From Armillaria gallica (taxonomy: Eukaryota; Basidiomycota; Agaricomycetes; Agaricales; Physalacriaceae), in contig JBANDB010000003.1 in NCBI GenBank assembly GCA_037576215.1, forward strand, positions 7,068,001-7,132,000: 64,000 nt of DNA. The letters are read 5' to 3'. Shown here one piece after another: positions 31,602-42,222 of this stretch. Under the pieces are notes generated by a model. The model was given only the letters and a program-made list of their open reading frames with translations, was not told the origin of the DNA and made no database searches. The translations under genes were made by a program, and so were the position numbers. How positions within the stretch are numbered: the stretch's first letter is position 1; every line of letters begins with the position of its first letter.

Positions 31602-32527
31602 CATTGCAGCTGATCCCCTGTTCATGGTTTAGAGATGTGGCAATGCCCTTGTCCCATAATTCCTCTTGTCAGGTTGCTTCTTCGATCCTCTGGTGTACTT
31701 TGCTGGTCGTGGGCATGATGAGTGTGTGGAAGTGTGCAGGTTGGAGGATGGTGATGTCGTCGTTATCCTCCTTTCCTTGGTCATGGTCATCTCATCGAGA
31801 AAGTAAGTCAGCCTTCTTGTTCAGGGCGCTGGGCTTGTGGTGAAGGGTGAAGTGGTTTTTGGCAAGTTCAGTGACCCAACATGCTTGTCGTCGGTTCAGT
31901 TTCTGGGGGAGTCAGAAATACTGGAGATTCTGGTGATCCATCCAGATCTCTACGTTTTCAGCAGTGCCCATAAGGTAGTGGTGCCATTCAGAGAGTGCAA
32001 GCATAATTGCTAGCAGCTCTTTGTCATAGATCTCATAGTTCCGTTCCATTGCACTGAGTGCCTTGGACATGAAGGCCACAGGGCGCCAGACTCCTTTCTG
32101 TTTCTGATTAAGCATGGTGCTGACAGTGCCCTCGCTCGTGTCCACCTCCACTTGGAAGGGATCCTCGCCGGTCAGGATGGTGAGGATGACATCCTTGGCC
32201 ATGCACTGTTTCAATTCTTGGAAGGCCTTCTCCTGAGCCTCTCCCCATTTCCATTCCATGTTGCCCATGAGTTGCATGAGTGGGCATACAACCTTCGAAT
32301 ACATTTTGATGAATTTCCGGTAGAAGTTCGTAAAGCCTAAGAATAACTGGAGTTCCTTCTTTTGTCGGGGTGTCAGCCATTCTGCAATACCTGCAATCTT
32401 GACTGGGTCCATGTGTATCGAGTTTTCGCTGATGATGATGCCAAGATACTCGGTCTCGAGGACCTCGAATTCACATTTCTCGGCTTTGAGGAAGAGCTTG
32501 TTTTCCCAGAGATGTTGAAGAACATGC
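31602..32527 (-). pseudogene. Reverse transcriptase C-terminus and RNase H
   Basis: Open from 32550 to 31912: KLFLKAEKCEFEVLETEYLG (RT motif E region), then FLGFTNFYRKFIKMYSK (connection), then DPFQVEVDTSEGTVSTML (RNase H first Asp), KALSAMERNYEIYDKELLAI (RNase H Glu) and IWMDHQNLQYF (RNase H Asp). A stop follows, after which LNRRQACWVTELAKNHFTL and KPSALNKKADLLS continue the typical downstream sequence, so the stop is premature. The 5' side is severed from the RT fingers and palm by the solo LTR at 32528-34238. Confidence 0.85.
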
Positions 32528-34238
32528 TGACATGCTTGAAAAGCGTTCACACGTGTAATTTCACAAAATGTATCAATACATACATTTTACAGAACCTAGA
32601 TACCAAAGCAATGTGAGAGGCCTTAGAGTGCAATGTCCTAAGCACAGGCAATGAAGTACCTTGAGTGATGTTCGGTGGAGTGCATGGCTTAACTGTAGAG
32701 TGATACTATAAGGGTCACACTAAGTATAAAGTCCCAGCACTTGACACTGAGTACACTGATGATGCACAGAGGACACGCACTAAGAATAGAACTAGCGAAG
32801 CTCAGGAGATAATTGATACTTTGCATAACCTTGATCTATGATGCACAGGGCATGGCCATGCTGGGAGCTAGTGCTCTAGACCTCAGAATGTTTAGAATTG
32901 AAGTAAGACCGATGTCTCTGACTTTGGCCAATGCATGCGAGGCCTAGACTAGAAACTAGTGGTCCTAGAAGACCATAGAAATCACTAGAAGATATTATTA
33001 CTATAAAGATGAGTTGCGCTCTAGGCTACAACTCTGAGGAGATACTAGGCGATGTCAGTACACATGGATAGCGTGGCTAACTGATGTCATGCAGCTGAGA
33101 GACCAGGATCTGGCCCTGAGCCAGAGCTCTGAGTAAGCGCCAAGCAATGGCATGATTATGGCAACATGCACGGCACTCAGGAAAGGAAGTCCCGCAAGCC
33201 AAGAGTTACTATTTCAGGTTGTATTAATTTGTAGAGCGTGTTGTATATAAATACCATAGTATAGTAATAGTGTACAAGTTTTGGACCCCCCTTGTTGGAG
33301 TGCAAAGGCCCTCAGCTTAGCGCTCTAGCTTCAGGATTAGTTTGTAGCTTCGAGCGAGAGAATATACCTGTTATTGATAACATTTGAGTGACTTGAGTAG
33401 CGCGTGAGGCATAGAAAGCTTGCGTGGGACTTGTGTACGGTTTGAGTGATTGGTTGACTGCACTCTACCCTGAGAATAAGAGATATTGTGTCATTGCAGA
33501 TGCGCTCTTGAGTTTTGAGGGTTTCTTGTGACACACGGTGCTACAGGTGGCAGAGGTTCAAACCCTTTGGTCTGATTAGTGTTCGTATAGAGGCCTTCTT
33601 CTAACACACAGTGCTACAGGTGGCAGAGGTTCAAACCCTGTGGTCTGATTAGTGTGCGCTTGAGGGTTCTCATTTCCATAAGCGGCAGAGGTTCAAACCC
33701 TTTGGCTTGTCGGACAGGGTTTATTTGGTTATTGTTTCTCTGGATCGGCACAGGTTCAAACCCTGTGGGTCTATGATCGGTTTTGGAAGCTTGGGCGTGT
33801 AGGTTCAAATCCTGTGGCTTGAGTGGACATGTTTTGAAGGGTTTCTGCTTAGAGTGCAAGCTTTGAGTCATGTTTAGAGTGTGTTTAAGTTCTTTGTGGT
33901 CACCTGTGTGTGTCATGTGAGGCTTATTGAGGGTTTTGTTGGTGTGTGGCAATGTGTTGTGTATTGTAGTACACCTTGCCTTGAGGCCTGGCAACATTGG
34001 TCGCCCCTCTTGTTAATAAAAGCCTTTGGACTTAGAGAGATCTAGATACCCTATGAGCGCTATTGCTATACGTGTGTATCATATATTCTGAGAGTTTAGT
34101 TGTGTTGCTTCAATCTGCTTCTATCGCATAATATTCCCCCAAGAACTTTGAGGGTTTGTGTGTGTAGTGTTGGGTGTGGGTGTGATCAGTGTCTTCGACG
34201 CTGTTGCATTTCTAGCCTGCATGCACAGAGTCTCTTCA
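32528..34238. mobile_element. Solo LTR, family 3, copy 1 (CpG-rich)
   Basis: 1711 bp from TGACATGCTTGAAAAG to CAGAGTCTCTTCA, matching the copy at 42223-43824. It lies inside RT: the codons around IVK and HVLQHLWENKLF join in frame when it is removed. The 4-bp target is ATGC on the left (32524-32527) and ACAC on the right (34239-34242). The other copy has ATGC on both sides. It carries a tandem array of T-arm-like motifs (33555-33812). Confidence 0.8.
33555..33812 (+). repeat. Five T-arm/B-box-like motifs in tandem inside the LTR
   Basis: GGTTCAAACCC or GGTTCAAATCC occurs at 33555, 33628, 33690, 33753 and 33802, spaced 73, 62, 63 and 49 bp. The fourth sits in ACAGGTTCAAACCCTGT, a perfect 5-bp stem with a canonical seven-base T-loop. 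The surrounding text (GGCAGAGGTTCAAACCCT.TGG) is also repeated. No A-box or acceptor stems accompany them. The CpG-decayed copy (about 43240-43440) retains weaker versions. Confidence 0.65.
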
Positions 34239-34242
34239 ACAC

Positions 34243-35540
34243 TTCACAATCTGTCGGTGTTCGTGGAGATCCTTGGAGAAAATCAGGATGTTGTGGAGGT
34301 AGATTGTAACCTTCCCTTCCCTGATTAGATCATGGAAGATGTTGTTCATCATCCATTGGAATGTCGCAGGCAAATTGGTGAACCCGAAGAACATGACTGT
34401 GGGTTCAAACAGTCCTTGATTTGTGTGGAAGGCGGCTTTTTCCTCGTCTCTCTCCCTGATTCAGACGTTGTTGTATCCCCAATGGATGTCAAGTTTTGTG
34501 AAGTATTTGGCACCGCAAAGTTTGGAGATGAGTTTGGAGATGAGTGGTAATGGATAGCAATTCTTTATAGTCATCTCATTGAGCTTGCAGTAATCCTGTA
34601 CTGGTTGGAGTGTGCCATCTTTCTTTTTGACAAAGAAGAAGGGGGATGTGAAGGGGGACTTGGAGGGGCGGATTCATCCAGACTCCAAGTTCTCGTCGAG
34701 GAACTTGTCGAGCTGTTCCTGCTCATTGCAGTTCAGAGGGTACACCTTGCAGTCCAAGGTGGACTTTGCATTAGGGATGAGCTCAATGGCATGGTCCCAT
34801 GGTTTTCGCTCCAGTAACTCATCAAAGTTTTCCTTGGAGAAGAGGTCTTGGAATGAGTGATAGTGCTCTGGGACCATTTCTTTGAATGTCTTCTTGGGCT
34901 TGTCGGTGTTGGCTTTAGCCACAAGATCATTGGCATGGTGCATCATGCGAATGATGAGTTCTTCTTTCATTCAGATGGTGAGGATGGTGTCGCTGTCCTC
35001 AAGTTCTTCATCCCAATGGTCATCAGGGTCTGCATTGGGGAGTTCGATGTGGTTCTTTATGCATTAGCAATGTCCGAAAATGACATTGCTGGTTTTCCAG
35101 TTGATACTCGGGTTGTGGCATTTGAGCCAGTCATGCCTGAGATATATGTCTTTTGTTCTGAGGTCAGTGATGGCAAGGTCGATGCGTTTGCTGTGGTCTC
35201 TGATCGACATCCTGAATTCAGCGATTTCGGTGATATCACCACCTTTGTTGCGGGTACTGTTGGCATTGTACACGGGAATGGGTACAGTCATTTTTCTAGT
35301 CTCGAGTTGATGTTTCACTACAAAGGTGCGATTGATCATGCTTCCAGTGCATCCACTGTCTACGAGTGCTTTGGTCATCAGTGCCTGGGTTCCAGTGCAT
35401 GGGTTTAGTTGGACTTCGAGCATGAAGTCGTTCGTGGTGTCTTCACATTGGCGAATGTACCAAATTGGTTTGTGGAGCTCATAGAGGCGCTCCCTGGCGA
35501 TCTCCTCATTTCCTTTTAGTTCATCGAGCAACTCGTCCAT
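34243..35540 (-). pseudogene. Aspartic protease and reverse transcriptase N-terminus
   Basis: The protease motif ALVDSGCTGSMINRTFVVKH (about 35320-35380) lies in a frame open from 35540 to 35064. Downstream, [49 protein letters not shown] and GFTNLPATFQWMMNNIFHDL mark RT motifs up to the palm. The catalytic box reads IYLHNILIF instead of Y-x-D-D (about 34285-34300), so both metal-binding Asp are gone. Stops occur near 34676, at about 34480 and near 35064. Interrupted at 34242 by the family-3 solo LTR. Confidence 0.85.
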
Positions 35541-36590
35541 GAGTTCTCCCAGTCAGTTCTTGTGCATCCATACACAAAGGGCAGCGCAGGCGGCATTGCC
35601 GCTGCATGCTTCACAGATTGCTCGTAGCGTCCAATTGACCTCAAAAGGTTTCATCCATCAGTGAGGGACCTCCTGAACCTTTGCGCTAGCTGCAGAGGGT
35701 GTTGCTACTGTTGGTGAGGTCACCTCGATCCCCTCATTAGGGAGGGCCTTCATCGTTGTTGTTGGTGTTTCAGGTGGAGTCAGAAGTGTTGCAGCATGAG
35801 ACTTCAGAGAAATTGTTGGGCTGCCAGCGACAAGCCATCTTTGGAAAGAGACATCATCGTCTTCATCAGGTATTTCCACCATGGTTACCTGATGCCCCCT
35901 TTCTACTGCCTGGGCACCAGTGGCTTCCTTCCGTTTGGCTGTCTTGCCTGAGGCTGTTGTGCATCTGACAGTTCTTGGTCCTGCAGGGGTTTTGAGGTGT
36001 CCCGAGGGGTTGTCAGTGCAGGCTACCCAGTTTCCATGAGAGGAGCCATCCTCAACGGCAAAGGATCACTTGAGAACAGCGGGCTGGGCTCACACCATAG
36101 TAATATGGTTGCCTCCACCAGTTTCCTCTTGGCCAAGGGTATGGCTCAAGTCAGATCACAATCCTGATCCCTCGGGTCTTTCAATTCAGGAATTGGAATA
36201 CACCTCTGGGTACACCCCCAGGGTGCCTTCATTGTCGTGGGTCTTGTTCCTCAAGGTCCTTGTGTCCCCCACTCGTGTGGGCACTCCACGGTTGTCCGGA
36301 GAGGCTTTCTCAGAGGTTGTGCTAGGCACTTGCTCTGCCCCATCCAGTTGTGCATTCGTCACTGCATGCACTCCAGAGGAGCTGCTTGACTGGTGCATCA
36401 CCGTTATGATGGGTGGCGATATGGTGGTTGCCTTTTCAATTGATGCGTTCACTCGCAATGAGCTACTTGCCAGTCGATTAGCCAGTCGTGTTGCTGAGGT
36501 TTCCCCCACTTCAGCATGTGTATGGGGGCCCACAGCTATCCCCCATTGTGGGGAGATATCTGTAGAGTCATCAGTCATGTCCTGAAGGAC
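35541..36590 (-). pseudogene. Gag-pol linker region
   Basis: Minus frames (36578-36186, 35882-35658) are Ser/Thr/Pro-rich, for example TTTMKALPNEGIEVTSPTVA and VPTRVGDTRTLRNK, with a few stops between. The region sits between the CCHC zinc knuckle and the protease, where Ty3/gypsy elements carry a variable spacer. No domain recognised. Confidence 0.6.
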
Positions 36591-36595
36591 GTCAT

Positions 36596-38375
36596 TGATG
36601 AGCCTCCAGGCTCTGTACGCTCAGAATTCGCGGATTTAGCCATCCGTCACCCAATACCTTCGAAACGACGCCATTATAACCCTCACACACTCCATAACAC
36701 TGCCAACTCTCGATAATACCATGGATTTTCGCAGTATAAGCCACAAACATTCAGATACAGTCCTATAACCATGACATCCACTCCTCACACACTCCGTTAT
36801 TCTTCCCAGCTCGCCTCGCATCACAATTACCATATCCCATCATGGCAACACATCTTTGATCGACAATCATCCTAAAACGGGGTTGCTATATCACTCAGAA
36901 GCACTGGTTGATGTGATTGATGCGAGTACCCTCCCAGCTACGATAATTACAGCTATGGCAACTATAGACCACATTTACTAAGGCTGTTACAGTGCCAAGA
37001 CTTCGAATTATCATTGCCCCACGCATACACCTCAGCACGGCAACTGCAGCTCAATAATCCACAGCTAAACAGCACCTCATGATCTGCTCATCGCTCAATA
37101 AAACCACACGGTTCGCATCCATACATGGCAACGTCAAGGACTTGCTGTTACTTTAGAACCACAGATACCATATGTTTACTATGGCTATTAGAAAAGCCAA
37201 GGACTTACAGCCTTACTAAGGCTCCGAAGAATATTCTATTTATAAAATCGTACTTATAGTATAAAAACTAGGTAGAAACCGCATTTTTAGAGCTAGTTCT
37301 TACCCAGTTGACGAGGCTACCGCATTACCAGTCAGCTACAGTTACTCCAAGTTATTGCCCACCGCTTGCTTTACTCTTTAAACGTTGTTGGTTGCACCAA
37401 TACACGAAATCTTGCATCAATAACTTGCTTTTGTCTTTTAATGCCACAACATTGCTTCACTTTCACCACATAGGATTGTTTCATTGCTTTCACCTTCTAC
37501 ATCGCCATCGTTTTCATTGCCCAGTTCAGTATTGCCTCCATGTAGGCCCAGTTCAGCTCCATAGGATCACCCTCGTCTTTATCATTGTTCGGAGTTGCCA
37601 TGCATCTATTGCCGCAGCACCCCACTCAGCACCTCAGTTGCTACGATTTCTACCAGTTTCTTGCAGTCTCCGTACGTTTATTGCTATTGTTTCGACTCAC
37701 AATATTAGGTACACCGCAAGCCACATTTACTAGGCTATTTCGACATCTTCTAGTCCATTGCCACGATTTCTAGAGCATTGCAACATTTTCCAGTCCCTCC
37801 CCACGTTTTCTTGACCGTTGCTATGATTTCTAGCATGTTGCTATGATTTCTAGAGCATTGCTACGATTACCAGTCCTTCCACACGATTACTCGTCCTCAC
37901 CCATGATTACTAGAGCATTGCAACGTTTTCTAGTCCCTCCCCACGTTTTCCAGTCCCTTCCCACGTTTTCCAGTCCCTCCCCATGTTTTCTCAATCATCC
38001 CCACATTTTCTAGCTCATTGCTACGTTTTCTCGACCATTGCCACGATTTCTAGATCCATTTTCGTGGTCTCTAGATCATTTTCACAGTTTCTATTGCGGT
38101 TTCTTGGTATTCAAGTCATACCAGATTCCATCCCATCTCGTTTAGCAAGATCCTTCCTGGCTTACAGCCAACGTCTATTAGTACTCCTTGACCAAGAGTA
38201 CTACTTCGCTGACTTAAAGTCGCAGTGTATCTTGTGTTATTGAGGAATTGACCACATGGAGGTGCACTGAACCACTCGCAAACACATTGCCTTGATTGCT
38301 GTGTTGCTATGTTAATTGCCTAAGCTCTCACCGAGTTTTGGGTGTTGCCATTGCCACGGAAGTCTAGGCTCATCA
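36596..38375 (-). mobile_element. Solo LTR, family 4, copy 1 (CpG-rich, inverted)
   Basis: 1780 bp, TGATGAGCCTCCAGGCTC ... GAAGTCTAGGCTCATCA, with 10-bp terminal inverted repeats TGATGAGCCT / AGGCTCATCA. It is the reverse complement of the copies at 44256-48630 and 55207-56899. The 4-bp target is TCAT (36592-36595) versus TCGT (38376-38379), one transition apart. It interrupts gag-pol between the zinc knuckle and the linker. It contains a 20-bp minisatellite. Confidence 0.8.
37738..38090 (+). repeat. Minisatellite of about 20 bp inside the solo LTR
   Basis: At least fourteen imperfect units of the type CCAGTCCCTCCCCACGTTTT and TAGAGCATTGCTACGATTT follow one another. Unit length is near 20 bp, with two alternating unit types (CCCTCCCCACG and GCATTGCYACG). 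The CpG-poor copies of this LTR family do not show an array of this size, so it expanded in, or was only kept by, this copy. Confidence 0.7.
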
Positions 38376-38379
38376 TCGT

Positions 38380-39880
38380 ATCAGTTCATCAATTCTAATA
38401 CTGGTGGTCGGTCTGAGGGTGAAGTCATAAAAACTGACCCTGCATGTGGGGGTTGGGGTATATTTGAATGTGCAATAGGTAAAAAGTCTGTATGTAAAAA
38501 GGAGACCTTGTCAGACCAGCTGACAGGAGAAGAGAGCACACCAGTATTTAAGTCCTTGGTCATCGCAGCAGAATCAGGTGCCCGATGACCTACTCTTTTA
38601 CCTCCTTGATCTTGGTGTTCTTGGAGAGCAGCTCTGGAGCTGCCTCCATTGCACGTACCTCCACTTTCTTCTTCTTTGTTGGGCAGTCTCTGCTGAGGTG
38701 TCCCTTGCCTCCACACAGGAAACATAGTCCTTCCTTCATATACTTCTGCCGGTTGATGTCCATGGGCTGCCCCTGCCTGCTGTACATCTTTGATACCCAC
38801 TGTCCTGTCCCCAGTTCATGGCCTTTGTTGTCACCAGTTGGTTTGCCTGCTGAGAAACTTGTCACGCCACCTGTAGTGTTTTTGTTACTACTGGTAGCAG
38901 TATTCTTCTGGTTCCCCAACTTCTTGTCGCTGTGCTGGTCATTCCCATGTGCCTGGTCATAGACATACTTGTGCTGTCGCTCCTTGTATATGAGGAGGAT
39001 GTGCTGCTTCCAGTCCTGGTAGTTGCGTGGGACCCCTATGCTGATGTTGGCAATGAACAAGATATAGCTGGTGGGGACTCTTAGTTGGATGGCATGTACT
39101 AGTGCACCCCTTTTGGTCTTGTCATCTCATCAGCCTGCCAGCTTGGCCTCCCATTCTAACTTCTGGAAGTAGATGGTGGCTAGGTCATTGCCCATGTGCA
39201 ACTCATTCATTTGCCTCTTGTGTACCTCCTCAATGGTGGGGTCACAGAACTGCTCCCTGACTTGGTCGGCAAAGTCGTCCCATCCTGGGTATTGGTATCA
39301 TGGTACTTCCAGGTCATTCTCGTCTTCCTCCCAGAAGGAGTCTCGGTGGTGGACCCACCAGTCTTGGGCAGGCCCTTCAAAGTGTGAGGCAGCAAACATC
39401 ACCATAAGGGATTGGATGCCATGGAAGTAATGTCGGAATGTCTCGAAATAGGTGAGACAGTCCCCAAGGAATCGGTCAATGTTGTCATGCTCCCCTTTGA
39501 ACGGGGCAGGGGTTTTGATCAGAAGGGGTTTTACCCCTAGGAAGGGGGGAATTTTCCCTTCATGCCAGGTGCCGGTCAGTTCCTGAGATGGCGGGTCATA
39601 GTTCAGGGGCCTTGGCACCGAGTATCGGTCAGGATCAGAGCAATATGGGGGTTGCCCCAGCCTCCCCCTGTTCAGTTCATTTCCTTTTCTGAGTGTGTCC
39701 AACTCCTGCTGGAGTTGGTCATACTCAGCACGCATCTGCATGATCTGGTCGTGTGCCTGCTGTAGGCGCTGGTCTGCAGTGGGCATTGGGGCTTCCCTTG
39801 ATCCTCCTGCTCCTATCTCTGCATCTCCTGCCCCTGCCATCACCTTGCTTGTTCACAATCCTGGTAGTCCTGTTGTCGGA
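38380..39880 (-). pseudogene. Gag: capsid and CCHC zinc knuckle
   Basis: The minus frame 39843-39298 starts around MMAGAGDAEIGAGG, has a coiled-coil segment (RLQQAHDQIMQMRAEYDQLQ) and then the Retrotrans_gag pattern: FKGEHDNIDRFLGDCLTYF, AASHFEGPAQDWWVHHRD. After a stop the frame resumes (WDDFADQVREQFCDPTIEEV) and 39060-38590 holds the zinc knuckle CFLCGGKGHLSRDC (CX2CX4HX4C, about 38690-38735), followed by a basic stretch. The C-terminal part runs to the solo LTR at 38375. Stops at about 39297 and 39130 inactivate it. Confidence 0.85.
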
Positions 39881-41415
39881 GGTTCCTTGTCAGTGGCAAA
39901 TCTGGGAGGGGAAGTGGGTACGGTGGGAAGTCATACTTGATATTCCCAAACATTTCTTGGTCCATATGGAATATATCAAATATGTTCCTGGCCCCTGAGC
40001 TCTTCGATCCTGGCCTCCTTGAGAATGGTGAGGGCAAGTAGGTCTGCCTCCAGGCTGACCTGTTCTGAGACAGTCCTTGGTCATAATCCCTGATATTGGT
40101 CCCCCAGGGCTGGCCCATAAAGGGATCAGTCCCGGTTGGCATGTATTCATGCTATGATCATGGTGTTGGTGTTTCTATCCAGGACCGGGTCTCTTGGCAA
40201 GCTTGGGCCACTCATAGTTGGGTCTGTCTGGGTTGAATGGGTTGTTGGAGGTTCAGGCATGTCCGGTGGCAGTGACATAGGGGTCAGGGTCAAAGGTATG
40301 GTCAGGAAAACTGTCAGTGAAGGGATTGGGGTCACTGTCGAAGTGGTGTTGTCAGATCCCGGTGAGGGGCTCCAGTTCATCAGAGCTGGTGTTGGAGTCC
40401 TTGGCAGAGAAGCTCCCATAGTGTCAGGGTTCTTAGGCCATGGTTGGGAAGGGTATGGTGTTCCTTCATAGGGGGCTGAAGGGGTCCTGTATTGGTCGAC
40501 CGGCATGTACCATCCTGGGGCAATTTCTTGGTATCCCCAGGGCCTCTGCAGCAAAGTAGGGTGGAACGGGGTCCTGCTCCATAGGTGCATTGGGTAGTTC
40601 GAAGGTGGTGGAGCATAGGTTGCCCACAGGTTGGTCTCACTCTCAGAACACAGTGGGGAGGTTCTCAGTGAGCTAGTTGGTGATGGCAGGATAGTTGGGG
40701 TTGGGGTCAGGCCAAGCATTCTCTGCACCACTCCATGGGTCTGGGTTCATAACCCATAGGTGCCCAGCCATGGGCACGGTGATGGCTGGTTCAGGAGTGA
40801 GGGTTCGGCAAGCATTGCTTGGCCCCAGGGTGGCGTTCCTTGGGTTGTCCTTCTGACTCAAGAAGTACTCATCAGAGGATTCATGACGTATGGTGGTCGT
40901 ATGCCGGTGGATTGTGGTGGAGGACGCGGTCCTCGGTGCATCGGGTGCCAGACATGTCCATACTGGGCTTCTTCTTCTTGGTTTGGGTAGGACATAGTGG
41001 ATGGGGAAGGGGGCTGTCCTGAAGTCAGTGACAGGGTATCTAACTGGTGCTAGCACTCCGATTCTGGTGAGGAGTTGTCGGACCTCTTGTGCGTAGACAA
41101 GGGTTAGGAGGGCGGTGGTGACTGCTGCAGTTGCTACTGCGATTGCAATTCCGATGCTGATTGTTTAGGTCGGAGTCAGGTTGGGAGTCATCTACAGTAT
41201 TGGGGAAAGAGTCATTGGTTCTCACAGTAGACTGTGAGGAGTAGTTCGATTAGGAGGACATTCAGGTTGTTGAAGAGGACAATGTCTTCTTCAGTCGGAG
41301 TCGGTGGCGGGGTCTGGATCATTGACTGGTTGAGTCCATTCCTAGTACTCAACTTGTTCAGTGTAGGCAACAATGAGGAGGATCGCAATAAGTAGTACTG
41401 CTCCCATGATGTCAT
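39881..41415 (-). pseudogene. Proline/threonine-rich leader ORF upstream of gag
   Basis: Overlapping minus frames (40731-40147, 41056-40673, 41415-41212) form a nearly continuous Pro/Thr/Ser-rich region, with peptides such as PTPTILPSPTSSLRTSP, HLWSRTPFHPTLLQRP and LTPMSLPPDMPEPPTTHSTQ. It stands between the 5' LTR and gag and is interrupted by several stops and frame changes. It may be an N-terminal extension of Gag or a separate product; composition suggests a disordered chain. No known domain. Confidence 0.6.
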
Positions 41416-41468
41416 GTGTGGCTGTTTCTGAGAGTTGTCCCATCGTGGAGGGTTACTGAAGGTTCAGG

Positions 41469-41657
41469 TCAGATTTGGTAGGAGAGAATGTAATGGTTCA
41501 GGGGGTTTGGTTGGGGTTCTTCTTCTTCTGTTTGGTATACAAGACAGCAAAGAAGGAGGAGGAGAGAAAGAAATGCCGCACTAAAAAATGCAGCAAGGAT
41601 GGCGATGACAATTGTTTGGGGGTTCAAGTAAGAGATGGTCTCCCTGACAGCTAGCAT
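41469..41657 (-). CDS. Short ORF with a transmembrane helix, next to the 5' LTR
   Basis: A 62-codon frame with IVIAILAAFFSAAFLSLLLL continuing into LCC, then an acidic/proline tail (TEEEEPQPNP). The hydrophobic run is over 20 residues long, enough for one membrane helix, with basic residues rare on both sides. It begins about 30 bp inside the 5' LTR. A membrane ORF upstream of gag is not part of the standard chromovirus map; it may be the N-terminus of the leader ORF. Confidence 0.5.
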   Translation of the reverse strand: MLAVRETISYLNPQTIVIAILAAFFSAAFLSLLLLLCCLVYQTEEEEPQPNPLNHYILSYQI

Positions 41658-41689
41658 GCAGGAAGGATGTAGAAAAGCTTTGAGCTAAT

Positions 41690-42077
41690 TGTTATGCCTG
41701 GACTCGGGTGGAACAAGCAAGCACAATCTCAAGGTTGTCTTGCACTTTGGACAAGACCCCAAGAGCAGCAATACTTGCAGTACCCAGAGAGCAAGCAGTT
41801 AACACATAGCAAGAAGTTTGAGAGTAAGTCCGGTATGTATTAACTTAGCTCAAAGCTAGGGTACAAGGCTGAGAGCTAAGCTACTTATATACTGTTCATT
41901 CAGTTCTATATATAAACGTGTCTATATGTAAGTCATACAATATCTGTCAAGAGACGGTCTGTAACCATATGTCGCAGCAGGAATGCTGAAGTTGTTTGGT
42001 TTAGCACTGGTAACCGAGTGTATGCTGAGGTGCTGAGATAAGATAAGATAAGGAAAAAAGGCAGAAAAATTGTAATA
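41690..42077 (-). repeat. 5' LTR of the chromovirus
   Basis: 388 bp, TGTTATGCCTGGACTCGGG to AGAAAAATTGTAATA. The last base of the expected TAACA end is mutated. Followed by target duplication GTTTT (42078-42082). The minus-strand sequence just inside the element (ATTAGCTCAAAGC) is where a primer-binding site is expected; I could not match it to a tRNA. Confidence 0.9.
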
Positions 42078-42082
42078 GTTTT

Positions 42083-42222
42083 CCAAAGAATCTTTTTTTC
42101 TCAAGTGATATAATGAGAAACTCTCAAGAATCAACATGATGGTGCTGTTTTGGCATCTCTTTCTTTGAGAGAAGGAAAGCTAACCAGTCTATTTCATGCC
42201 TCAGTCTTTTTGCATATTATGC
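42083..42222. repeat. Large repeat block, copy E, fragment 2
   Basis: CCAAAGAATC ... TCAAGTGATATAATGAGAAACTC continues the block exactly where fragment 1 ended (copy A at about 5325). It ends at the ATGC target of the family-3 solo LTR. Almost every CpG of copies A-C is TG or CA here. Confidence 0.75.

Larger units (their letters stand above)
27444..42077 (-). mobile_element. Ty3/gypsy chromovirus, full length, nested and dead
   Basis: Two LTRs in the same orientation (27444-28208 and 41690-42077, each 388 bp once a nested insert is removed) begin TGTTATGCCTGG and end TTGTAACA / TTGTAATA on the plus strand. They are flanked by the 5-bp duplication GTTTT (27439-27443 and 42078-42082). The coding order on the minus strand is 5' LTR (right), TM/proline-rich leader, gag with CCHC, protease, RT, RNase H, integrase, tandem chromodomains, 3' LTR (left). 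RT-RH before integrase defines Ty3/gypsy. By my alignment the LTRs differ at about 37 of 388 sites, nearly all transitions, many at former CpG. Solo LTRs at 29887-31597, 32528-34238 and 36596-38375 interrupt it; without them the element is about 9 kb. Several in-frame stops and lost catalytic residues make it inactive. Confidence 0.9.

Noticed and set aside
33541..33830. CRISPR-like array
   Set aside because: Repeat spacing is irregular, repeats are imperfect, the context is a fungal LTR, and eukaryotic genomes lack CRISPR.
33614..33997. 127-codon minus-strand ORF with repeated GFEP-like peptides
   Set aside because: The peptide repeats are simply the translation of the tandem T-arm-like DNA motif inside a solo LTR.
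34857..35408. Plus-strand ORF of 183 codons
   Set aside because: Antisense shadow of the protease/RT region of the chromovirus.
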